The position numbers and the translations under genes were made by a program. From Gemmatimonadota bacterium (GTDB taxonomy: Bacteria; Latescibacterota; UBA2968; UBA8231), in contig VXML01000095.1 of NCBI GenBank assembly GCA_009841115.1, positions 64,002 to 128,001 of the forward strand: a stretch of 64,000 nucleotides of DNA. The letters are read 5' to 3'. The notes below the pieces were generated by a model. It was not told the origin of the DNA, did not search any database, and saw nothing but the letters and a program-made list of their open reading frames with translations. Positions 42,911 through 50,373 of the stretch are shown one piece after another; position 1 is the first letter of the stretch, and the number at the start of each line of letters is the position of its first letter.

Positions 42911-43831
42911 TTGAAGAAAGTTTTGTCTGTCTTATTTACCCCTGTGCTTTTGCTCGGCCTAAGCACCCAAGCACAAGCTCACGATCCGCCCGATTTTATC
43001 GGTGCAGTGTGGCAATGGCCCGAGACTCACCTGCCGGTCTTAGATGCCGATCTGAGTGAATGGGATATCATTCCCGAGGAATTTTGGATCACCGAGCAGA
43101 GCGTCGTACAGAGCACGGCCCGGACGTGGATCTACACCGGCGATCTGGACGTATCCTCGATTTCCTTCCGCTGGATTCCCACTTGGAACGAGGAAACCAA
43201 CCGCATCTACTGGGCCTACGAGCGCTTCGACGACAAGTACCAGTTGGGCAACGAGTCGGTCGAAACGACTGTAGATGCCGATCACTCGGGCGGCTCCTTC
43301 TGGGATCTGGAAGGCCAGACCGACGAGGAGAAGGCACGCCAGCGCGGTCGTCATGCCCAAATCAGCCACTATTGGTTCGACAATGGCCAAGCCCGCGAGG
43401 GAGAGTGGAATTGGTTTTGGATGACCCAAGCTACTTGGTACGACACGCCGCCGTACTCCGATCACTCCTATTGGTTTAGTGGCACGGCTCCCAATTCCTT
43501 TGAGGAGATGCGCCAACGGGCCGAATGGTGGAGCGTCTATTGGGACGACTTCAATTGGGAAGATCCCGCCGGAAGCGTCCTCCACGACTTCGAGCAGGAC
43601 GAGATCATCGGCCTTACAGGGCACGTCTTCGATACCGATGCCGAGCTAGCCGACGATTGTAACTGCCATTCGCGCTGGGCCCTCAGTCCCAATGTCGAAT
43701 CCTTCGGCGATGCCGATTTCTTGGCCGACTGGGTAATGCTGGGCGTTGACGAGTCCGCCTTTGAAGGTATCGCGCCCACATCTGTTGAAGACAACACTTG
43801 GGGCCAGATCAAGGCTTCATTCGGCAAATAA
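42911..43831 (+). CDS. Tryptophan-rich secreted protein, CBM9-like N-terminus
   Basis: 306 residues starting at a TTG preceded by AAGGAGGG. Signal peptide about 1-23 (ending AQA). Not recognised as a named family. The mature start, PVLDADLSEWDIIPEEFW, resembles the opening strand of CBM9-like or DOMON-like sugar-binding sandwiches. The protein is unusually rich in Trp and in paired aromatics (WNWFWMTQATWYD, WWSVYWDDFNW), which often form carbohydrate-stacking surfaces. A DDCNCHSRW segment near 245 could be a small disulfide. The C-terminus PTSVEDNTWGQIKASF looks like a short conserved tail that I associate with exported proteins of related genomes. It has its own AT-rich leader and a strong terminator behind it, so it is probably a separate, highly expressed transcript inside the cluster. 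Confidence 0.75.
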   Translation: MKKVLSVLFTPVLLLGLSTQAQAHDPPDFIGAVWQWPETHLPVLDADLSEWDIIPEEFWITEQSVVQSTARTWIYTGDLDVSSISFRWIPTWNEETNRIYWAYERFDDKYQLGNESVETTVDADHSGGSFWDLEGQTDEEKARQRGRHAQISHYWFDNGQAREGEWNWFWMTQATWYDTPPYSDHSYWFSGTAPNSFEEMRQRAEWWSVYWDDFNWEDPAGSVLHDFEQDEIIGLTGHVFDTDAELADDCNCHSRWALSPNVESFGDADFLADWVMLGVDESAFEGIAPTSVEDNTWGQIKASFGK

Positions 43832-43861
43832 GCGGTTCTTGAGTCGTATAAGCGCCTCATA

Positions 43862-43900
43862 AAGGAGGGGGGGAATTCTATTCCCTCCCTTCTTTTATTT
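43862..43900 (+). terminator. Rho-independent terminator after the tryptophan-rich protein
   Basis: AAGGAGGGGGGGAA pairs with TTCCCTCCCTT across the loop TTCTA (one G-T pair), followed by CTTTTATTT. It lies about 30 bases past the stop codon. This is the most convincing intrinsic terminator in the window. Confidence 0.8.
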
Positions 43901-43936
43901 ACTATCTGGATCATCTACCGGTGTAGGAGGTAGATA

Positions 43937-45859
43937 ATGAGAGGGAATTTGCTGCGACTTTTGGCGGTTGCTCTAGTAGGGAGCTTTTGCTATGGGCTAG
44001 CTGCGGTCGAGGCGCTCACCGTGTATCGCATTGGCGGCGAGGACTTGCCACCGCCGGAAGTGGAAGGGGACTTTGAGTTTGTCCAGTTATCTTGGGCTGA
44101 TGTGGACGAAAAACAGCTCGGTGGGATAGACCTCTTGGAGGTCGCGACCCATTCTATTGAACCTCAGCGCCTAGATCCCGCCGTCAATCTGACGCCGCTG
44201 ATCCGGGAACGGGGCGGCGGCATACGCTCGAACAATTCCTACGGTTGGCAATCAGAAGCTCTCTTAGACTTCTTGATGGACGGCGATCTGACCACTGCTT
44301 ATTTGGGAAGTGGCCGCAGCCAGTCGGCCGACTGCTCGCCGTGCAAGAAGGGCATCTGGTTTGAGTTGAACGGACTGTTTCCCATCCGGCGCATCAAAAT
44401 TTCTACCACGGAGCGCTTTGCCCACCAGCGCTTCATCGAGGTGTTTGAGATAGGAACCAACGACGGCGATTCCCGCAAAAAGGGAACCCGAGAAGGGCAA
44501 TACCATTGGCGCGGGGCCTTTCTCGATTACGATGTCGTGTTCTCGGTCGCCAATAATTTGGAACCTTTTCTCGATTTGGAACTGCCCGACCGGCCCATTG
44601 CCGAAATTCTTTTTAAGGCACCAGTTGGCAATTGGGAGATCGCCGAATTTGAAATTTTTGGGGATGGTTTTGCCTCGCAGGCCAGCTATGTATCCAATGT
44701 CATTGACTTGGGTATGGCTTCTAGTTTGGGCGAATTGACTTGGTCGGGCAGCCGAGATCAGGGCGCAACGGTCAATCTGAGTATGCGCAGCGGCGACGAC
44801 ACGGACCCCAATTTCTACTGGCGCTTTACGTTCAGGGGCGATGAGCGCTCTCGCTTTGCAACCAGCGGCGAACCACTCACTCTGGACCGCTATAACAGAC
44901 TGGAGGCAGGCGAGAAAGCCGGGATCAGCCCGGACAACGAAAGTTGGGAGTTCTGGACGCCGCCGCTCGACTTCGACAGAGGTCATTCCGAATTGGTGGG
45001 TTTGCGGCCTCGGCGCTACTTGCAGTTCAAGGCGGACTTCCTCTCGGAGCGGGCCCTTGCGGCCGGACGCATGGAGTACTTGCAGTTTAACGTCTCTCAA
45101 CCCCCGGTGGCCAGCCAAGTACTGGCCGAGATCGTGCCGCACCAAGTCGAGGTGGGCGAGGTCGTCCAATTCGTCTACAAAATCCTGCCCAACTTAGAGC
45201 AGAATGATCTCGGCTTCGACAGCATTGAGATCGACACCCCCATAGAGGTCACGAGCATTGACGCAGTGTACATCGGCGGCGAAGAACAGGATTTTACCAT
45301 CGCGGAAAGGGACGCGAAGAGCTTTGTGGTACGAGTACCGCGAATCGATCTCAACCGCACGGGCGAGTTGGTTGAGGTCGAATTTCAGGCCGAGGTTTTT
45401 CAGGTGGGCACGGTGTTTTCGGGCCGGGTCTTCGACAGCCAACTTCCCCATGAAGTGCGCCAGCGCATCACTGCGGGGAACGCCGATGATCTGGCCGAGA
45501 GCAATACCCTGAGCGTGGGGTTGAGTACGGTGGCCAATCCGGCGGTCAAGGCATTGTGGCTCTCGCCGCCGCTTTTTACCCCCAACGGGGATGGTGTCAA
45601 CGATGTGCTACAGATTGAATACGATCTGGTAAATCTCAGCGGTGCTGTGCCTGTGACGATTGACCTCTACAATCTGGCGGGAGTGAAGCGATGCGAGGTG
45701 GCTCATAGTACAGCGGCTAGTGGCCGGTTTTCGGCTACTTGGGAGGGCGTAGATGATGCGGGCAACTTGCTACCCCCTGGACTCTATCTCTTGCGTCTTG
45801 AAGTGGATTCGGACAAGACCAAGGATGTCGAAGTCGCGGTCGTGCGGCTGGTTTATTAA
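43937..45859 (+). CDS. Secreted GFD/FlgD-tail surface protein 5
   Basis: 640 residues, the shortest of the family, with TAGGAGG before the ATG. Signal peptide about 1-26. The discoidin-like region at about 105-240 shows ALLDFLMDGDLTTAYLGS, then GIWFELNGLFPIRRIKI and WEIAEFEIFGDGF. A CSPCKK pair of cysteines near 135 is absent from the paralogues. Then WEFWTPPL near 335 and LRPRRYLQFKADF. The GFD domain begins about 395 (VLAEIVPHQVEVGEVVQFVY, GFDSIEIDTP). The final 95 residues form the FlgD-like Ig domain (FTPNGDGVND, LYNLAGVKR, WEGVDDAG, LPPGLYLL), ending RLVY. It is followed 25 bases later by a PpiC foldase gene, a sensible partner for folding exported beta-rich proteins. Confidence 0.85.
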   Translation: MRGNLLRLLAVALVGSFCYGLAAVEALTVYRIGGEDLPPPEVEGDFEFVQLSWADVDEKQLGGIDLLEVATHSIEPQRLDPAVNLTPLIRERGGGIRSNNSYGWQSEALLDFLMDGDLTTAYLGSGRSQSADCSPCKKGIWFELNGLFPIRRIKISTTERFAHQRFIEVFEIGTNDGDSRKKGTREGQYHWRGAFLDYDVVFSVANNLEPFLDLELPDRPIAEILFKAPVGNWEIAEFEIFGDGFASQASYVSNVIDLGMASSLGELTWSGSRDQGATVNLSMRSGDDTDPNFYWRFTFRGDERSRFATSGEPLTLDRYNRLEAGEKAGISPDNESWEFWTPPLDFDRGHSELVGLRPRRYLQFKADFLSERALAAGRMEYLQFNVSQPPVASQVLAEIVPHQVEVGEVVQFVYKILPNLEQNDLGFDSIEIDTPIEVTSIDAVYIGGEEQDFTIAERDAKSFVVRVPRIDLNRTGELVEVEFQAEVFQVGTVFSGRVFDSQLPHEVRQRITAGNADDLAESNTLSVGLSTVANPAVKALWLSPPLFTPNGDGVNDVLQIEYDLVNLSGAVPVTIDLYNLAGVKRCEVAHSTAASGRFSATWEGVDDAGNLLPPGLYLLRLEVDSDKTKDVEVAVVRLVY

Positions 45860-45884
45860 CCCTACAAACTATGGTTTTAGATTT

Positions 45885-47555
45885 ATGAAGAATGGAATAG
45901 TGCGCTTAGGCGTTTGCATCCTAGGGCTCTGGCTTCCTTGTGCAGCCCAAGACGATCTAGTGCTTGCCCAGATAGAAGACCAACCCATCGCCGTCAGCGA
46001 GTTCAGGGCCTATGCCGTGAGTGTTCCCAAAGCCTACCAGATGGGTAAGACCGGTGTCGAGGCCGATCGGATTCTACTCAATGGACTGATCGACAAGAAA
46101 CTATTGCTCGCCGAGGCGGAACGAGCTGGCATTGGCGACGAACGGGAGTTTAAGCACAAGCTCGAGCAGTTCGCCGAGGAGCAGACCGTCAGGTTCTACA
46201 GAAGTATCGAGGTTGATCAGCGGATTTCCTTTGTCGAAGAGGAATTGATGCAGCACTACCGGAATTCGCACCGGGATCGCGCCCTGCGCTATGCGGGTAT
46301 TCTGGTAGCGACCCGAGACGAGGCCCTCGACCTGCTCGACGAGCTAGAGGATGGCGCTGATTTCAGTCAACTGGCCAGAGAGCACTCGCTTTACGAGGCG
46401 ACGCGGGACCAGGGCGGGGATGTAAAAAAGTACTATACGATTGACGATGTGGCCCCACCGCTCCGGAGTATCTTTTCCATACAGGTCGGCGAGGTTTCCG
46501 AGCCGCTGCCTTGGGGCGGCGACCCGCAGCGCTACGTGATCGCCAAGGTTTTAGACGACGCTCCAGTCACCTTTCGGGAGGTAGCCCAATTCGTCAGGGA
46601 GGAGGTCTTCGCCCAAAAGCGCCTACAGCGCGTCCAGGTTCTGCGCGATTCGCTCAGCGACAAGTACGCGCCACAAATTCACTACGACAAGATAGACCAC
46701 GTGCTGATGCGCCTAGCGCGGTCGCCTCAAGAACGGGTGGCGTTGCCCGAGGAGGGCGAAGAGGTATTGTGCCGCTACAACGGCGGCACGATCACCATTG
46801 ACGATCTTGTCTTGAGCGTACCGGAGAAAGAAGAGGGATATGCGCGCGATTACGAGAGAGCCTGGATCGTCGATTATCTACAGGATTCGGCCATCCCCAA
46901 TCGGATGTTTTTAGAAGAGGCCCGCAACAAGGGACTTGATAAACATCAGATGATCCTCAAGGTGGTGGCCAATAAGCGCAGCGATATGCTGGTGAGCGCG
47001 TTGAGAAAGCGAGAGGTTGAGGAGCGGTTGCCACCGATCACCGATGAAGAGGCGCGCGCCTTTTACGATCAAAATCCCGAGAAGTTTCAGGGTTTTGAGA
47101 ACATTGTCACGACCGAGATTCTGGTGGCCTTTAAGGAGCAGGCTCTCAGCCTGAAAGAGGAGTTGATGGGGGGTGCCGACGCGGTGCAGTTGGCTAGGGA
47201 CTATACGATTCGCAAGGAGCGGGCGCACCACGAGGGGCGATTGGTCTTGAGTCCGATTGGGCTGTACCAAGACATCTACAAAGTAGCCAAAGATCTGCAG
47301 GTGGGGGATGTCGGGGGACCGGTAAAGGTGAGAGGGGGGTATTCGGTGTTCAAGGTGGAGGAGAAGCAACCGGCTCCCAAGAAGCCCTACCATGTTTTTT
47401 CGGAGCGGCGCGCGCGTGCTTATGTGAAAATTGCACGTTCGCAAAAGGCGTACGTGCAGTATATACGCGGGTTACACAAGAAGTACTCGGTCGAGATTTT
47501 CGAGGATAACTTGTTGAAGATTCAAGAGGAGGAGGAAGACGTGCAGGGGGGATGA
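45885..47555 (+). CDS. Periplasmic PpiC-type peptidyl-prolyl isomerase, two rotamase domains
   Basis: 556 residues from the ATG at 45885; longer readings run back into the previous gene. Signal peptide about 1-21 (ending CAAQ). Layout is SurA-like: an N-terminal helical chaperone region (about 25-110, NGLIDKKLLLAEAERAGI), a first parvulin domain about 120-225 (RYAGILVATRDEALDLL, GADFSQLAREHS, VGEVSEPLPWGG), a helical spacer, and a second parvulin-like domain about 390-490 (VTTEILVAFKEQALSLKEEL, LQVGDVGGPVKVRGGYSVFKV). Both domains depart from the active-site consensus, so chaperone activity may dominate. Such proteins escort outer-membrane barrels; its place among two giant barrels and GFD proteins fits that job. 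The stop overlaps the next start (ATGA). Confidence 0.85.
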   Translation: MKNGIVRLGVCILGLWLPCAAQDDLVLAQIEDQPIAVSEFRAYAVSVPKAYQMGKTGVEADRILLNGLIDKKLLLAEAERAGIGDEREFKHKLEQFAEEQTVRFYRSIEVDQRISFVEEELMQHYRNSHRDRALRYAGILVATRDEALDLLDELEDGADFSQLAREHSLYEATRDQGGDVKKYYTIDDVAPPLRSIFSIQVGEVSEPLPWGGDPQRYVIAKVLDDAPVTFREVAQFVREEVFAQKRLQRVQVLRDSLSDKYAPQIHYDKIDHVLMRLARSPQERVALPEEGEEVLCRYNGGTITIDDLVLSVPEKEEGYARDYERAWIVDYLQDSAIPNRMFLEEARNKGLDKHQMILKVVANKRSDMLVSALRKREVEERLPPITDEEARAFYDQNPEKFQGFENIVTTEILVAFKEQALSLKEELMGGADAVQLARDYTIRKERAHHEGRLVLSPIGLYQDIYKVAKDLQVGDVGGPVKVRGGYSVFKVEEKQPAPKKPYHVFSERRARAYVKIARSQKAYVQYIRGLHKKYSVEIFEDNLLKIQEEEEDVQGG

Positions 47556-48586
47556 GTATGGCTAGTTGGAGATGGGGTTTTGGAGCGTCTTTCCTAGGAG
47601 CCACCCTTTGGGTCGGCTGTCAGGAGGGAGCTGAAGAGCCGCTGGCGGTTGGCGGGCCTGGGGCGATAGTTATTGAGTCTCAGGAGGAGTTAGATGCTTG
47701 GGCGGGGGCGCAGAAGAAGGCTTTTGTGGTGCAGGGGGATTTTTTATTGGAGGATGCGTACTTGAGTAGTATGGAGCCGCTGCGCAATCTGGTTGGAGTA
47801 GAGGGAGATTTCGCAATTCGGAATAACGGGGCACTGATCGACCTGAAGGGGCTGCACAATCTCGGCTATGTAGAGGGGAATTTCCATATTCTCTCCAATG
47901 GCCTGATTGCACTGCAAGGGTTAGAACAGCTAGAACGCGTGGGGGGAAATTTCGAGATTAGCTGCAATTTTTCGCTGCGGGATCTGGATGGGCTTAAAGC
48001 TCTCAGGCGCGTCGATGGCGATCTCTTCGTCGATGCCACGACCGAGTTGATTAACATAGATGGTTTGAGCGGGCTGACTCACGTGGGGAGCAGCATCAAA
48101 ATCAGGGATAACAAGGCCCTGCGAGATCTAAAGGGGTTGGGCAGCCTCTCAGTGGTAGAGGGAGATTTGCTGCTCATATTCAATGGTGCGCTCAAAGATC
48201 TGCGGGGATTGAACGGGATTGCGACTATTAAGGGTGGGTTGGCCATTGATGAGCATCCCGTCCTCGAGAGCTTGGAGGGATTGAACGCTCTGGCGGAGGT
48301 TGGAGGCGCTTTGAGCATAAACCGCAACCAAGTCCTGCAAAACTTAGATGGGTTGGACAATCTCAGGCAAGTGGGTAAAAGCCTCTACATTGGCGGCAAT
48401 GCCCTGTTGAGCAACTTGGATGGATTGGCCAAGTTGGGCCAGATCGGCACTGGGGAGCGGGACTTGATGATTGTGGAATTGAACCCCTCCTTGCCCATGA
48501 GCGCTGGTTATGAACTAGCTGAGCGACTCGGGTTGGCCGAGCATCAGTTCATCGTCTTCGACAATTTGTCGGCTAGTGCGCCGTAA
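47552..48586 (+). CDS. L-domain-like leucine-rich repeat lipoprotein
   Basis: 344 residues, start overlapping the PpiC stop by ATGA, with an in-frame ATG two codons later. The N-terminus ends in LWVGC, a plausible lipobox with Cys23 as anchor. A short linker is followed by about ten copies of the same 22-24-residue unit found in the 33350-34696 protein (VEGDFAIRNNGALIDLKGL, VGGALSINRNQVLQNLDGL). The order of hydrophobic and Asn ladder positions is identical, so the two are paralogues, one free and one membrane-anchored. The C-terminal 35 residues (SAGYELAERLGLAEHQFIVF) form a cap, as in the longer copy (EAKALVERLIAGGF). Likely displayed on the outer membrane or facing the periplasm, with unknown ligand. 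Confidence 0.85.
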   Translation: MSMASWRWGFGASFLGATLWVGCQEGAEEPLAVGGPGAIVIESQEELDAWAGAQKKAFVVQGDFLLEDAYLSSMEPLRNLVGVEGDFAIRNNGALIDLKGLHNLGYVEGNFHILSNGLIALQGLEQLERVGGNFEISCNFSLRDLDGLKALRRVDGDLFVDATTELINIDGLSGLTHVGSSIKIRDNKALRDLKGLGSLSVVEGDLLLIFNGALKDLRGLNGIATIKGGLAIDEHPVLESLEGLNALAEVGGALSINRNQVLQNLDGLDNLRQVGKSLYIGGNALLSNLDGLAKLGQIGTGERDLMIVELNPSLPMSAGYELAERLGLAEHQFIVFDNLSASAP

Positions 48587-48619
48587 AGTCGCACCGCTAA
48601 ATTCCGCTGCATTCCATAC

Positions 48620-50326
48620 ATGGTCGTCTTCTTGCGCCGATTCCATCCCGGCAGATCGGTTCTGTGTTCTCTACTCGTCGTCGCGATCTGCTATTTCGCC
48701 GCCCTCTGTGTCCTCGAAAAACGCGGCTTTTGGATTACTGATAACGCCAACAAATTCCTCCAAGTCCAAGCCTTAGCTAACAGCAGCTACACAGACTTTT
48801 CCATCCCTTGGCCGGGGCAGATCGTCGATCCGGATTTCGTCTATAATCCTCTTCCCTACTATTTCACGCGCGTCGAGTCCGGCAAACTCTATTCCGTCTT
48901 CTCTCCGGTCTTTGCCCTTATCTCCGCCCTGTTCTTTACCTATTTAGGCCATTGGGGTCTCTATCTGTTACCGGCACTCTCCTCGCTGGCCATGCTGGCC
49001 GGCTTGGCCCAACTGGCGCGCTTGATCTCCCCGCGAATTGCGGTCGGGCATGTCGCCGTCCTCTCTGCCGGACTTTGTACGCCGGTGTTCTTCTACAGTC
49101 TGGTCTTTTGGGAACACACCCCGGCGATTTGCTTGGGAATTTGGAGTGTGCGCTATCTGTTGCAGTTCCTCGCGGACTCCGCTCCCAAGTACCTATGTTT
49201 GGGCATGGCCGCGGCCGGACTATCGGTCTATTTCAGGGACGAGTTCTATCTGCTTTGCCTAGTGCTGGTCCTATGTACCGCCTGTTATGCCAGCGCAGGC
49301 AGATTGAAAATCCTCGTCTCGTCGGCCCTGATTCTCTTGGTTTCCCTCCTGCCGCTCTGGCTTTTCCAATGGCTGACCATCGGCCATCCGTTTGGTTACC
49401 ATTTGAATACGCACTTAGCCATTGCCGCCGACTGGGTCCACCATCTCGCGGCGCGGCCGCGGGTGTTTTACAACCTCTTCATAGCGTCCAATCCGATCCC
49501 CTCGCTGTCTCTCGTCCTCGCCCTGCCGTTCGTCTTCGCTTTTGTACTCAGCCTGCGCTTTGCGCCCTCGGCTTTGCAAAAGGCCGTGCCTGTGTACAGT
49601 GTGGTGGCTCTGATAAGCGCCGGTTTATCCCTTGGGGGCTATTTCTTTTCTGCGAGTCCTATCGACTACATGCTCAAGTCGTCCAACGCTTTCTTTGCCT
49701 CGGCCCCCTTTGTAGCCCTGGCCTTCTTGCGTTCAGCCGACTCCGACGCGCCTTCTTTTCGACGCTGGATTTGGTTGGTCGCCTTGAGCTTTGCCGCACT
49801 CTACGCTTTGGCCGCGCCCAAGGTGGGTTCCATGGGCATCCACTGGGGCAACCGCTACTTTCTGATCCTCTACCCACTCTTTGCGGTTTTAGCGGCCGGA
49901 AACTTGATTGACTGGCTAGATCGCCAGCGGTCCTACTTCAGCGCAGGCGTCCTCGCGGTGGGTGCTGTTTTAGCGCTTAGCTTTGCCGCTCAAGTGTATG
50001 GAATTTCGATCCTCGCGGAGAAGAAAGCGTTCTCCTATCGCCTCAATAGCGAGATGCGCCAGCGCAGCGAAGAGGTCGTCATCACCAACCAGCGCTGGGT
50101 TCCCCATGCCCTCTGCGGCGAATTTTACCAAAGACCCTTCTTTTACGTTGCCACCCCCGGACACTACGAGCGCCTGTTGCAACGCCTTTCAGACCGGGGG
50201 TACAAGTCCTATATTTTTCTCACCCAGTACCGGGGCGGCGCTCTACAACCCACCGTGGAAGTGGATGATGGGTTCTTGAACTATTTCGATCTCCAGTTTT
50301 TTGCTGAAAAAATTTCCGCTCCCTAA
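48620..50326 (+). CDS. Polytopic membrane protein, GT-C glycosyltransferase-like
   Basis: 568 residues with about eleven predicted membrane helices and a C-terminal soluble tail of roughly 90 residues. The layout resembles GT-C fold enzymes (ArnT/PMT/GT39 group), which use lipid-linked sugars at the outer face of the inner membrane. The first loop after helix 1 carries WITDNANKFLQVQAL, where an acidic residue is expected at the catalytic position. A second loop holds SVYFRDEFYLL, and HWGNRYFLILYPLF is near 415, a motif reminiscent of GT39-like proteins in FCB genomes. It ends the 33-50 kb run, so it may glycosylate the exported proteins encoded upstream or build a surface glycan for them. No close family name is certain; an O-antigen-ligase-like or EpsG-like role cannot be excluded. 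Confidence 0.7.
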   Translation: MVVFLRRFHPGRSVLCSLLVVAICYFAALCVLEKRGFWITDNANKFLQVQALANSSYTDFSIPWPGQIVDPDFVYNPLPYYFTRVESGKLYSVFSPVFALISALFFTYLGHWGLYLLPALSSLAMLAGLAQLARLISPRIAVGHVAVLSAGLCTPVFFYSLVFWEHTPAICLGIWSVRYLLQFLADSAPKYLCLGMAAAGLSVYFRDEFYLLCLVLVLCTACYASAGRLKILVSSALILLVSLLPLWLFQWLTIGHPFGYHLNTHLAIAADWVHHLAARPRVFYNLFIASNPIPSLSLVLALPFVFAFVLSLRFAPSALQKAVPVYSVVALISAGLSLGGYFFSASPIDYMLKSSNAFFASAPFVALAFLRSADSDAPSFRRWIWLVALSFAALYALAAPKVGSMGIHWGNRYFLILYPLFAVLAAGNLIDWLDRQRSYFSAGVLAVGAVLALSFAAQVYGISILAEKKAFSYRLNSEMRQRSEEVVITNQRWVPHALCGEFYQRPFFYVATPGHYERLLQRLSDRGYKSYIFLTQYRGGALQPTVEVDDGFLNYFDLQFFAEKISAP

Positions 50327-50373
50327 AGTATGACGCTCACACTGTCCTCGTCTTTGGCCCCGCAGCAAAAGCA

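Noticed and set aside
42911..43831. Assignment of the Trp-rich protein as a cytochrome or ethylbenzene-dehydrogenase-like haem protein
   Set aside because: The DDCNCHSRW segment has CxCH, not CxxCH, and no distal Met or His pattern was found; a sugar-binding-type sandwich fits the start better.
48952..49911. 319-residue plus-strand frame inside the GT-C-like gene
   Set aside because: Lies in another frame of a gene with clear membrane helices; Arg/Pro/Leu-rich with no start signal.
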